This document shows, piece after piece, positions 1 to 5,918 of a DNA stretch of 21,162 nt. Position 1 is the first letter of the stretch; each line of letters starts with the position of its first letter. Under the pieces are notes generated by a model, which saw only the letters and a list, made by a program, of their open reading frames with translations, was not told the DNA's origin and ran no database searches. Source of the stretch: a virus; IMG/VR virus record IMGVR_UViG_3300047299_000024, positions 1-21,162 of that record; one strand, written 5' to 3'. The position numbers were made by a program, and so were the translations under genes.

Positions 1-21
1 TAGTACCTGTCCTGCCATCAT
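1..21 (-). CDS. Start of probable tape measure protein (3' end outside window)
   Basis: Only seven codons are visible (M-M-A-G-Q-V-L), reading off the left edge. An AAGGAG ribosome site lies nine bases before the first of two tandem ATG codons. The product cannot be recognised from this. Tape measure is inferred from position alone, because this gene follows the tail assembly chaperone and its frameshift extension, where siphoviruses normally encode the tail-length ruler. The second ATG is an equally possible start. Confidence 0.5.
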
Positions 22-38
22 TGGCGGATTCTCCTTCT

Positions 39-212
39 CTACCGTCGTCTACCGCTCTTTGCCTTCTTCATTTCCGCTTCCAATGCTTTGACCTTGAAGA
101 GCGAGGACCACATGTCGAGTTCCTGGCCGGTCATTGATCGCAGCATCACCCCGACTGGCATGTGCAATTGGAGTGCTAGCTCGAAGTAGAAGCGGAGTGT
201 TCCGCTGTTAGC
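39..212 (-). CDS. Frameshift extension of tail assembly chaperone (lambda gpT-like part)
   Basis: This 57-codon segment has no credible start of its own and lies in the +1 frame relative to the chaperone ORF that ends at 208. It encodes A-N-S-G-T-L-R-F-Y-F followed by E-L-A-L-Q-L-H-M-P-V-G and T-G-Q-E-L-D-M-W, then a Lys/Arg-rich end. A short helical segment with an aromatic-rich start, an H-x-P-V-G turn and an acidic-W patch is typical of the second half of G-T type chaperone fusions. The +1 frame is closed upstream by a TAG at 225-227, so the switch must occur between 224 and 208. The joined protein would be about 178 aa. The identity rests on pattern and synteny, not on a database match. 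Confidence 0.72.
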   Translation of the reverse strand, partial: ANSGTLRFYFELALQLHMPVGVMLRSMTGQELDMWSSLFKVKALEAEMKKAKSGRRR

Positions 213-224
213 GAAACTGCTCGT
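208..224 (-). other. Candidate +1 programmed frameshift site
   Basis: On the minus strand the zero-frame codons before the stop are GAG CAG TTT CGC TAA. The downstream frame opens at GCT, one base ahead of zero frame. A Phe tRNA slipping from TTT to the overlapping TTC would give exactly this shift, and the nearby TAA could supply a pause. No lambda-like -1 heptamer that fits the required frame is seen here. Confidence 0.5.
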
Positions 225-576
225 CTACGACCTTCTTCTCTTCCTCGGTGAAACCGGAAAGACGGAACGCCACCTTCGTGATTTGGTCGAGAGCCTTGGC
301 GCTCTTCTTGGCGACCATTGGAACGTCGGCGTCGGTGAAGATCGGCTCCTTGGTCTCCGGGTCACGAAGGACCAGGACAGCGACACGTGCGCTCGACTGA
401 ACGTATGCGGTTTCATCCCGCTCGCCGTCCGCATTGGTGCCGCTCATGGCGAACCGTGCTCGGGTCTCCCCGTCCATCGCCTGAATCAGAACCGTGACGC
501 CCCATTCATCAATGGTGGTCAGTTCGCTCGGCAGGTCGTCTGCATTGAGGATGAGGTCTTTGAGAGTGTTGGACAC
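208..576 (-). CDS. Tail assembly chaperone, short form (lambda gpG-like)
   Basis: A 122-aa soluble acidic protein. The start is GTG at 576, preceded by AAGGAAG at a seven-base spacing. The layout matches siphovirus tail assembly chaperones: a short N-terminal D-D-L-P-S-E region, a central domain, a segment resembling L-V-L-R-D-P-E-T-K-E-P-I-F-T-D-A-D-V, then A-K-A-L-D-Q-I-T-K-V-A-F-R-L-S-G and an acidic-basic tail. Such chaperones keep the tape measure soluble and help tail tube proteins polymerise around it. The gene sits between the tail tube genes and the presumed tape measure gene, and its 3' end carries the frameshift window that would make the longer form. Confidence 0.82.
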   Translation of the reverse strand: MSNTLKDLILNADDLPSELTTIDEWGVTVLIQAMDGETRARFAMSGTNADGERDETAYVQSSARVAVLVLRDPETKEPIFTDADVPMVAKKSAKALDQITKVAFRLSGFTEEEKKVVDEQFR

Positions 577-755
577 TTGGTCACTTCCTTGTTCGTTGAG
601 GTGTTACTTGCATTGAGGTTCGTTCGGTGGGTCTGCCGCCGGGCTGGTGTCTTCCAACCTCGGATTCCTGCGGTTGTCTCTCCGCAGTGCACCTTTGCAG
701 ATGGGTGGTGTTGCCGCAGCACTTCACGACAGACCCACCGAGCGATCAGTTCAGA
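577..755 (-). other. Intergenic region with multi-stem inverted repeats; candidate structured RNA
   Basis: This 179-base gap is long for this gene-dense operon. A 12-base arm at 730-741 is the exact reverse complement of 624-635 (TCGGTGGGTCTG). Between them, on the minus strand, CTGCGG pairs with CCGCAG (668-687), and GGTTGG can pair with CCAGCC. Together these give a long closing stem with at least two internal hairpins. No protein gene with a credible ribosome site is seen inside. It could be a leader or attenuator for the chaperone and tape measure genes, or a terminator split by an insertion. Both readings are inference. Confidence 0.45.
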
Positions 756-1172
756 TCAGGGGTACACACCGGCCGTGACAGCGCCGGTGATCTGGAAGTC
801 AGCCGAGAACGAAACCATGTCGCTCACGGAGCCGCTGATCTGGTAGTTGGTGAGGTAGCACGCACCCGTGAACTTGCGTCGGGTGGCGGTGTTGCCTTCC
901 GGGCCGTACTCGAAGTTGCGAGCGGTCTCAAGGGCGTAGATGCCATTGAGGTAGCCATCGACCGTGAGGTCGAACATGCCGGACACATTGAAGGTCGCAC
1001 CGGGGATGCCGATGACGAACGTCTTGTATGCCGACAGGAACGCCGTGGTCTCCGGCGTGTCGATCTGGCGAGGCATTGAAACCTCACGCAGCACGTCCGA
1101 GATGTCTCGCAGGGTTCCAGCCGAGTCCTGAATGCTGAATCGGGTGTTCTTACCATGCCTGAATGTGGGCAT
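756..1172 (-). CDS. Tail tube protein paralog (second, shorter major tail protein)
   Basis: 138 aa, starting at ATG 1172 behind an AAGGAG site. It is a clear paralog of the upstream 265-aa tail protein. Both begin M-P-T-F-R-H-x-K-N-T-R, share T-T-A-F-x-x-A-Y-K-T followed by a G-x-P-x-A-T step, and contain S-G-S-V-S-D followed by F-Q-(I/V)-T near residue 125. The shorter protein ends just after this shared region, so it is essentially the tube domain alone. Tail tube proteins stack as rings around the tape measure, and the position just before the chaperone genes fits. It may form a specialised ring such as the tail tip or end, or a mixed tube. The division of labour is not shown by the sequence. 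Confidence 0.75.
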   Translation of the reverse strand: MPTFRHGKNTRFSIQDSAGTLRDISDVLREVSMPRQIDTPETTAFLSAYKTFVIGIPGATFNVSGMFDLTVDGYLNGIYALETARNFEYGPEGNTATRRKFTGACYLTNYQISGSVSDMVSFSADFQITGAVTAGVYP

Positions 1173-1196
1173 TTCATTCTCCTTGTTCTAGGGCAC

Positions 1197-1994
1197 TCAG
1201 GCCACGTCTGATGTCGCCGCCCTCGGGGCGAAGTAGGCGAGGAATGACAGGTTGCCGGTTCCGGTAGCGGTGATGTTGTACCGGATGAACTTGTCGATGT
1301 TGGTGGGAGCAACGACAGCGAAGTAGCCATCGACCGTGGTGGCCGGAATGGTGAACGTCGCAATGTCGATGTACGTGCCGCCAATGAGAGTCGAGTGCTG
1401 AATCTTCAGCGTGGTCGATGCGTTGACGGTGTTGTTCATGACGTGCAGGACGGCGATGCCACCGTTCTGCATCTGCACCGCAGGAGTGAGGTCAGTGGCG
1501 AAGGCCGTGTAGTCCACACCAGTGCCAGGGGATGCAGCACCGGTCAGTGCAAGCGGAGTGTCCGGGTCACGCAGGCTCAGGCCATTGAAGAAGCCATCGG
1601 TCACCTGGAACTCGGCAGTGATGCCAACGAGGTCGGAGACTGATCCCGACACCTGCACGCTGCTCTCGTAGCACGGACCGCCACGCACCAACTTGCCCGC
1701 AGTCACGCCACCATCGACGGCATAGGTGACCGGCTCGGCAGCCTCCTGTGCCATGAGATTCTGCAACACGTTGTCGATGTGCGCCTGATTGGCGGTGGTG
1801 TCGAATGCGAACATGCCTTCCGCCGACAGCGTGGCGCTCGGCAGACCGAGTACCGAGGTCTTGTACGCATCCATGAATGCCGTGGTGTCGGCAGTGTCAG
1901 ACGACGACGTTGCCGTCACCGACTTGAGCATTCGAGTGAGGTCGAATCCTCCGAAGAAGACTCGAGTGTTCTTTGCGTGCCTGAAGGTGGGCAT
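1197..1994 (-). CDS. Major tail tube protein with C-terminal extra domain
   Basis: 265 aa, starting at ATG 1994, which overlaps the preceding stop as TGATG; GGAGG lies four bases upstream. The N-terminal ~150 residues are the tube domain shared with the next gene. Residues from about 160 to the end form a separate beta-rich region with A-V-L-H-V-M-N-N-T-V-N-A-S-T-T-L-K-I-Q-H and a Y-I-D-I-A-T-F-T-I segment, likely an Ig-like or similar beta sandwich displayed on the tail surface. Many siphovirus tail tube proteins carry such C-terminal decorations. The role as the main tube subunit is inferred from position between tail terminator and chaperone, and from the shared domain. Confidence 0.82.
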   Translation of the reverse strand: MPTFRHAKNTRVFFGGFDLTRMLKSVTATSSSDTADTTAFMDAYKTSVLGLPSATLSAEGMFAFDTTANQAHIDNVLQNLMAQEAAEPVTYAVDGGVTAGKLVRGGPCYESSVQVSGSVSDLVGITAEFQVTDGFFNGLSLRDPDTPLALTGAASPGTGVDYTAFATDLTPAVQMQNGGIAVLHVMNNTVNASTTLKIQHSTLIGGTYIDIATFTIPATTVDGYFAVVAPTNIDKFIRYNITATGTGNLSFLAYFAPRAATSDVA

Positions 1995-2233
1995 CACGCC
2001 TCCGTTTCGGTGTCAGCGTCGTCATTGGTGACGACGGGGATTACGGCGGCAGCCGGTTCAGGTGCGACATTGGTGATCGCATTGTGGAGCAGCAACCAAT
2101 CAGTGTCCGCTTCGGGGAGGTCGTTAACCTCATCACCCGGCTCGACACGGTGCCACTGCCCATTGGTGTCGCAGTAGTCAAAGCCGACGAGGACGTACCA
2201 CGTCTTCGGGCTTGGCTTCGGCTTGGGGGCCAT
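1994..2233 (-). CDS. Small tail-region protein
   Basis: 79 aa, ATG start with an AGGAG-type site. The body reads Y-V-L-V-G-F-D-Y-C-D, then E-P-G-D-E-V-N-D-L-P and D-W-L-L-L-H-N-A-I-T. This resembles the short phage proteins in actinophage connector regions that have a x-P-G-D-x-(V/I)-x-D-L turn and end in a W-L-L helix. The last ~25 residues are Ala/Pro/acidic and look disordered. The stop overlaps the start of the major tail gene, so the two are probably translationally coupled. Function unknown; a structural accessory or assembly role is inferred from position. Confidence 0.7.
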   Translation of the reverse strand: MAPKPKPSPKTWYVLVGFDYCDTNGQWHRVEPGDEVNDLPEADTDWLLLHNAITNVAPEPAAAVIPVVTNDDADTETEA

Positions 2234-2364
2234 CCTGTTTCTCCTCGTCTATTCAGCGTGCTTCAATGCAGCCTGCTCGGGAGTCCCGGTCACAAGGACA
2301 CATCGAGGGGAGAAACAGGGCCACACATGGGCACGAAGCTCAGTTGTACGTGCTGAAGGGTACT
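2234..2364 (-). other. Intergenic gap with a small hairpin at its upstream edge
   Basis: Between the Com-like gene and the 79-aa tail gene. A 7-bp perfect stem with a four-base loop (GCTGAAG / CTTCAGC, 2352-2369) spans the Com-like stop codon. There is no T-run after it, so it is a weak terminator at best. No convincing -35/-10 pair was found. A reading frame continuing through this stretch (ending at 2249) overlaps the zinc-ribbon gene and lacks support. The gap may hold a weak promoter or an RNA processing site, but the sequence does not decide. Confidence 0.35.
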
Positions 2365-2652
2365 TCAGCGGTTCTTGCGGGCGTCTAGCGTGCCACGAGG
2401 GGCCTCTGTGAGCCGTTCTGCGGGCCGATGACGCCGTGGTGGGGTCCGTGTAGGGGTGAAAGCGTCTACGGCGCTCTGAGCGGCCTGTCCGGGGAGAGTG
2501 CCGCTGTTGGTGGCCTTGCATCGTGGGCACTGGATGACCCAGGGACGAGTGACCAATCGAGCGAGCATCCTCGAACACTCCCGGCACCGTGGTTCGGTGT
2601 CAGTCGTGGTCCCCTGACTAGGCGGGGAGAATGCTGATTGAGGAATCGTCAT
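2365..2652 (-). CDS. Com-like zinc-ribbon protein
   Basis: 95 aa, ATG 2652, with GGGAGG five bases upstream; the start lies inside the end of the preceding 56-aa ORF. Residues 22-49 read R-C-R-E-C-S-R-M-L-A-R, then V-I-Q-C-P-R-C-K-A-T-N. This is the two-CxxC pattern of the phage Mu Com zinc ribbon (C-x-x-C-x-x-L-A-R ... I-x-C-P-R-C-x-x-x-N), with cysteines at 23, 26, 42 and 45. Mu Com binds mom mRNA and activates translation of that DNA modification gene. The C-terminal half here is Arg/Pro-rich and basic, which would suit nucleic acid binding. No mom-like gene is visible in the window. An RNA-binding translational role is inference from the family. Confidence 0.75.
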   Translation of the reverse strand: MTIPQSAFSPPSQGTTTDTEPRCRECSRMLARLVTRPWVIQCPRCKATNSGTLPGQAAQSAVDAFTPTRTPPRRHRPAERLTEAPRGTLDARKNR

Positions 2653-2788
2653 CGTCGCCTCCCATCGTCACGAACGCCGTAGGCATCTCCGGCTGCGCAT
2701 CCGCATTGAGGATGGTGTCGATGGTCATGATCTGTGCGACCATCTGCGCACGCATCGCCTGAAGGATCAATCGCTCATTGGTGGTCAT
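2618..2788 (-). CDS. 56-aa hypothetical protein between tail terminator and Com-like gene
   Basis: A short ORF reading M-T-T-N-E-R-L-I-L-Q-A-M-R-A-Q-M, then I-M-T-I-D-T-I-L-N-A-D, an acidic G-G-D-D-D-D patch and a hydrophobic I-S-I-L-P-A end. Its ATG overlaps the preceding stop as ATGA, and it runs to TAG at 2618, overlapping the next start by 35 bases. It fills what would otherwise be a 130-base hole in a tightly packed operon, and the N-terminal half predicts as an amphipathic Met-rich helix. No family was recognised. Confidence 0.6.
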   Translation of the reverse strand: MTTNERLILQAMRAQMVAQIMTIDTILNADAQPEMPTAFVTMGGDDDDSSISILPA

Positions 2789-3186
2789 GGCTGCACCGTC
2801 ACTTGGAAGTTCATCGTGTAGAGGACTCTCTCTTGAGGATCACGTCCGGTCATCGTCGGCGTGTCGAGCGGCTCGAACGTACAGACCTTGCCGCCCATCA
2901 CCGTGTCCACGAGCTTGCACATGAGGACGTAGACGGCTCGTGCCCGGTTGTAGCAGCCGACGACTTCCTTCGGATCGTCACGCACCATGATCTGAATGCG
3001 GGGACTCTCCAATAGCGGAGCGTTCTTGCCATTCATGGTGGCCTTCGGTTCAGTGGACATGTATTCGTTGACGACCACGACGAGGTTGGGTAGCTCGGGC
3101 GTGATGTTCAGATAGATGTCGCTACCGGCAGTCCCAATGCTGTTGGACTGAAGGTACGACGCAACATCTTCGAGGAGCATTGTCAT
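2785..3186 (-). CDS. Tail terminator protein (inferred)
   Basis: 133 aa, ATG 3186 with a strong AGGAGG six bases upstream. It begins M-T-M-L-L-E-D-V-A-S-Y-L-Q-S, contains I-G-T-A-G-S-D-I-Y-L, a P-N-L-V-V-V-V-N-E-Y strand, S-P-R-I-Q-I-M-V-R and an R-A-R-A-V-Y-V-L-M helix, and ends in Y-T-M-N-F-Q-V-T-V-Q-P. The fold order (N-terminal helix, strand, R-x-Q-I-x-V-R strand, long helix, closing strands) is that of siphovirus tail terminator / minor capsid proteins that cap the tail tube before joining it to the head. Location after the HK97 gp10-like gene and before the tube genes agrees. Confidence 0.78.
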   Translation of the reverse strand: MTMLLEDVASYLQSNSIGTAGSDIYLNITPELPNLVVVVNEYMSTEPKATMNGKNAPLLESPRIQIMVRDDPKEVVGCYNRARAVYVLMCKLVDTVMGGKVCTFEPLDTPTMTGRDPQERVLYTMNFQVTVQP

Positions 3187-3195
3187 TGAAGCCTC

Positions 3196-3546
3196 CTAGG
3201 CAGTGGCCGCTGCAATGATCGCAGCAGCGTCTTCGGCGACGGCACGTTCGAGAAACTTGGCCTGGCCGACCGGGTGAGTGTTGCTGAGGATTTCGTGCAC
3301 GTATGGTGCGTAGCCCGCAGCAGGTCCGCCGAACTTGATGATGATGTCCTGTCCTTGCATGATGACCTCGCCAGAGCCACGAAGTGCGCCGGTAGCAACA
3401 GGCGTGTAGCTGATCGCCTTCCGCAGCGTCCGCTGAGCCTGCGTGTACATCGCCTTCATGCGCTTCTGGTCCGCCGCACTGGAAGTGAGCGAGCCAAAGC
3501 TCGCACTCACCGTGTCAATGCCGGTCATCACAATGTCGATCTTCAT
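3196..3546 (-). CDS. HK97 gp10-like neck/tail completion protein
   Basis: 116 aa from ATG 3546, which sits in the last codons of the preceding gene. Signature: Y-T-P-V-A-T-G-A-L-R-G-S-G, then I-I-I-K-F-G-G-P-A-A-G-Y-A-P-Y-V-H-E, and P-V-G-Q-A-K-F-L-E-R-A-V. The T-G-x-L-R ... Y-A-x-x-V-H-E ... K-F-L core is the classic pattern of the HK97 gp10 family found at the head-tail junction of siphoviruses. A longer in-frame start exists at 3570, but it would overlap the previous gene further and adds no conserved sequence. Confidence 0.87.
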   Translation of the reverse strand: MKIDIVMTGIDTVSASFGSLTSSAADQKRMKAMYTQAQRTLRKAISYTPVATGALRGSGEVIMQGQDIIIKFGGPAAGYAPYVHEILSNTHPVGQAKFLERAVAEDAAAIIAAATA

Positions 3547-3866
3547 TGCAGGTACACAGTCTGTCCCCACGTCTGATTGAACTGGTCAACATGCGTGGAG
3601 ACGGAGAGGCAGACCATGATCCGCCCATTGAAGGTGTATCGGTCCTGTGGGGTCAGATCATCGGCATCAACGTACAGGGTGCAGGTCGATCGCTCTTCCC
3701 GGTTCTCGGTCGTGCGGACGAGCTTGTCCTCGAACACCGGGTAGCACTTGTACGTGCCCTTCAATGCGTAGGTGGACTTGCCGAATGCATCGAGGTCGGA
3801 TTCGGAGTGCACGGTCACTTCGCTGCCCATCAAGGCGCTGATTTCGGGTGGCAATGAAGTGCTCAT
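3543..3866 (-). CDS. Head closure (stopper) protein
   Basis: 107 aa, its ATG overlapping the preceding stop by four bases. It has V-T-V-H-S-E-S-D-L-D-A-F-G-K-S-T-Y near the N-terminus, an F-E-D-K-L-V-R strand, S-T-C-T-L-Y-V-D and L-T-P-Q-D-R-Y-T-F-N-G. This is the layout of small beta-barrel head closure proteins (T-V-x-x-R-x-x-x-D-x-x-G-x-x-T-Y, then D-x-x-x-x-D-x-I-T). Such proteins close the connector after packaging and dock the tail. Gene order adaptor, closure, gp10-like, terminator is canonical. Confidence 0.75.
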   Translation of the reverse strand: MSTSLPPEISALMGSEVTVHSESDLDAFGKSTYALKGTYKCYPVFEDKLVRTTENREERSTCTLYVDADDLTPQDRYTFNGRIMVCLSVSTHVDQFNQTWGQTVYLQ

Positions 3867-4303
3867 CGAACGTAGTCACCTCGGCTGTAGTCCACGTCGA
3901 GGTCGGTGTCGTGGATGCCCACCCGTGCGTGCGCAGGCTCGGTCGTGTCGTCCTCGGCCTGTAGCTGCTTGCCTGCCTTGTCGAACCCGGACACGTAGGG
4001 CGCAATGGCGCTCGTCTCGGAGCGGTCCTGTTCGAGCACGGCGAGCAATTCCTTGAAGCTGTCCTTCAATCCCCGGTAGTCCACGCTGAACGGCCCCACC
4101 GTTGCACCAGAGGACAGACGGGTGTACTTGGCGATCAGACGCCGGCAGATTGTGATGGCGGCAGGGTGTGGCTGATCCGCCTTCTCCTCCAATACTGCAT
4201 CAATCTCTTCGTTGGTGACTGCCCACGGCGCTTGCGTGTCACCAATCATGAATCGAACCTTGTCTCGTGTCGAAGTCAGGTTCCCGTCGTAGCTGCTGCT
4301 CAT
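3863..4303 (-). CDS. Head-tail connector adaptor protein
   Basis: 146 aa. ATG 4303 is chosen because AGGAGG lies five bases upstream; an adjacent ATG at 4306 would be only two bases from it. The N-terminus has T-S-T-R-D-K-V-R-F-M-I-G-D-T, then V-T-N-E-E-I-D-A-V-L, A-I-T-I-C-R-R-L-I-A-K-Y and V-D-Y-R-G-L-K-D-S-F-K-E-L-L. This matches the helical gp6/gp15-type adaptors that form a ring under the portal. The C-terminal ~45 residues are acidic and probably flexible. First gene of the connector/tail block, after a hairpin. Confidence 0.82.
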   Translation of the reverse strand: MSSSYDGNLTSTRDKVRFMIGDTQAPWAVTNEEIDAVLEEKADQPHPAAITICRRLIAKYTRLSSGATVGPFSVDYRGLKDSFKELLAVLEQDRSETSAIAPYVSGFDKAGKQLQAEDDTTEPAHARVGIHDTDLDVDYSRGDYVR

Positions 4304-4325
4304 CATTTCCTCCTGTAAACGCAGA

Positions 4326-4356
4326 AGACCCACCGAGAGCGTATCTCGGTGGGTCT
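4326..4356 (-). terminator. Perfect 13-bp hairpin between head and connector blocks
   Basis: AGACCCACCGAGA at 4326-4338 pairs perfectly with TCTCGGTGGGTCT at 4344-4356 around a five-base loop. On the minus strand the stem is followed by TCTGCG then TTTACAGG, so there is only a weak U-tract. It lies in the 74-base gap after the SAP-like gene and ends about 20 bases before the adaptor start. It could be a partial terminator that lowers downstream expression relative to the capsid genes, or an RNA stability element. The same 11-base arm occurs twice, far apart, at 624-634 and 731-741. Confidence 0.65.
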
Positions 4357-4377
4357 CCTACGTGTGTCTTGTCAGCT

Positions 4378-4869
4378 TCAGTCGGCTGCGTCGTCTGCCT
4401 CAAGCAGAGCGATCAGTTCCGCCTTCGTGTCATTGGAGTGGTATGCGATTTCTCGCACGTCCAGTTCCTCTGCCAACTGTGCCTTCGTCCACTCGGTGTA
4501 CGGAGGAATCTCCACGTCGCCTTCGCCTTCGCCATTGGCGTCAGCGTCGGCAGGTGCCGGACCCGGCTCGTCGGCCTCGGGGGAGGGAGCCTCGGGTTCC
4601 GGGTCCGGCTGGGCTGCCACCCATTCGATGAACACGCTGGCGTGCTCGTCGTCAATGAAGCGACGAGTGTGACCTTCGTGCTCAATGTCAACCGTCTCAA
4701 CATCGGCAGGCACCTTGGCAGCGGCGCTGCTCTCCACGAGGATGTCCATGTTGCGCAGGCCCGACCCATCGAGGACTTCTCCACGGAAGCGGAGCAGACC
4801 GTCAATGGTGCGGTTGCCGTAGCAGACGTACAACTCGGAAGTGAGAGCGGGGAACGGAGTGTCAGACAT
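4378..4869 (-). CDS. Capsid-adjacent protein with C-terminal SAP/HeH-like segment
   Basis: 163 aa. The N-terminal ~80 residues (E-L-Y-V-C-Y-G-N-R-T-I-D-G ... E-V-L-D-G-S-G-L) look beta-rich. The middle (about 88-122) is a Pro/Glu/Asp/Ala linker. The C-terminus reads Y-T-E-W-T-K-A-Q-L-A-E-E-L-D-V-R followed by N-D-T-K-A-E-L-I-A-L-L-E. That W-x-x-x-x-L-x-x-x-L ... x-K-x-E-L-I-x-x-L pattern is a short helix-extended-helix (HeH/SAP/Rho-N type) segment often attached to phage head-region proteins; such modules can bind DNA. Follows the capsid gene closely. A role in head decoration, or as a contact between shell and DNA, is inference. Confidence 0.7.
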   Translation of the reverse strand: MSDTPFPALTSELYVCYGNRTIDGLLRFRGEVLDGSGLRNMDILVESSAAAKVPADVETVDIEHEGHTRRFIDDEHASVFIEWVAAQPDPEPEAPSPEADEPGPAPADADANGEGEGDVEIPPYTEWTKAQLAEELDVREIAYHSNDTKAELIALLEADDAAD

Positions 4870-4881
4870 TGGTGTCTCCGA

Positions 4882-5889
4882 TCAGGCCACTGCGCCAGCG
4901 AAGAAGTACCCGAGATCCTTGGCGACGACCTTGTTGGTCCACGCCATCTGGCTCTCGATGCGCTCCGAGCGAAGCTCCGGCATACGGAAGCGGCTGATGC
5001 CGACCGTTGCGCCCATGCCGTCGGAGACACCCCGCCAACCGAAGCGGTAGCCCGCAGACGGCTGAAGAAGCGACGGCGACGGGTTCACGTACATGAGGAG
5101 GGCGTGCTTGCCGTGGACGAAGCTGAAGCTGTCCGTGCCACCGCCGGTGCCATTGACGGCAGCGCCCGCAGCATTGCGGTTGCCCGTGTTCACGATCGAA
5201 CGGGCGACCACCACTCGGTCAACATCGAAGAACCGAGCGAGGATGTCCACGGTGATGTTCTCACTCGTGGTGTACTTCAGTCGGTTGTAGATGGCCGGGT
5301 GCTGCTTGAGGTAGCGGAACACCTGATACCCGAGGACGAGGGTATTGGGGAGGAAGCCGGTGGTGGAGAGCATCGTCTCCTTGGCAAGCTCCATGTCCTC
5401 GACCGGGGTAGAGGTGGCGTCGTTCCAGCGAAGGAACTGACCGCCGGTCGGACCGCTGTTGACGCCAGTCGCATCCGTCGCCCACACGCCCGTCTTGAAG
5501 CAGGTGGCTGCCCAATCCCGCTCCTGACGCATGAGCATCCGATTGGTGACGAACTCCACGGCATCCCGGTCGGGGTTGAGCGGGTTGTCGTAGTTGGCTC
5601 GGGTCTGGTCGTCAATGTCCTTGTGGAACGCATACACCTTGGCGGTGTACGTGTCCGTGCCGATGCGGTAGCCGGAACCCTGCGACTCAGTACCGGGTGC
5701 ACGCACGTCGGCCTCGTCACGGAACCAGTCACCCTTGTCGTACACGTAGTACAGGTCCGACATCTTGTCCACCGGGATTTCGGGGAAGAGGTCATTGGCG
5801 ATGAAGTTGCTCTGCGTCTGACGGTAGGCCACCGACATCTGCGTGAGAACCGCATCAACATGCACGTCACGAACTGTGGGCGTAGGCAT
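4882..5889 (-). CDS. Major capsid protein (lambda gpE-like family)
   Basis: 335 aa, ATG 5889 with AAAGGAG upstream. It begins with helical A-V-L-T-Q-M-S-V-A-Y-R-Q, then N-F-I-A-N-D-L-F-P-E-I-P-V, a K-M-S-D-L-Y-Y-V-Y-D segment, and later N-T-L-V-L-G-Y-Q-V-F-R-Y-L-K and P-A-I-Y-N-R-L-K-Y-T. This order (x-F-P-x-x-P-V early, x-L-V-L-G-x-x-x-x-x-x-L-x-x-H-P-x-I near the middle, Y-x-x-R at the end) is that of the major capsid E family with an HK97 fold. Length and place (after scaffold and decoration genes) are typical. It would form the icosahedral shell. Confidence 0.9.
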   Translation of the reverse strand: MPTPTVRDVHVDAVLTQMSVAYRQTQSNFIANDLFPEIPVDKMSDLYYVYDKGDWFRDEADVRAPGTESQGSGYRIGTDTYTAKVYAFHKDIDDQTRANYDNPLNPDRDAVEFVTNRMLMRQERDWAATCFKTGVWATDATGVNSGPTGGQFLRWNDATSTPVEDMELAKETMLSTTGFLPNTLVLGYQVFRYLKQHPAIYNRLKYTTSENITVDILARFFDVDRVVVARSIVNTGNRNAAGAAVNGTGGGTDSFSFVHGKHALLMYVNPSPSLLQPSAGYRFGWRGVSDGMGATVGISRFRMPELRSERIESQMAWTNKVVAKDLGYFFAGAVA

Positions 5890-5918
5890 GTGTCATTCTC
5901 CTTTCTTGTTGGTCGGCG

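Noticed and set aside
283-1079. Long plus-strand frames (187 and 150 aa)
   Set aside because: They run opposite to the chaperone and tail tube genes, which have ribosome sites and paralogy; no recognisable protein features.
2249-2587. 112-aa minus-strand frame overlapping the Com-like gene
   Set aside because: Shadow frame of the zinc-ribbon gene; no ribosome site and no motif, while the other frame has two CxxC pairs and GGGAGG upstream.
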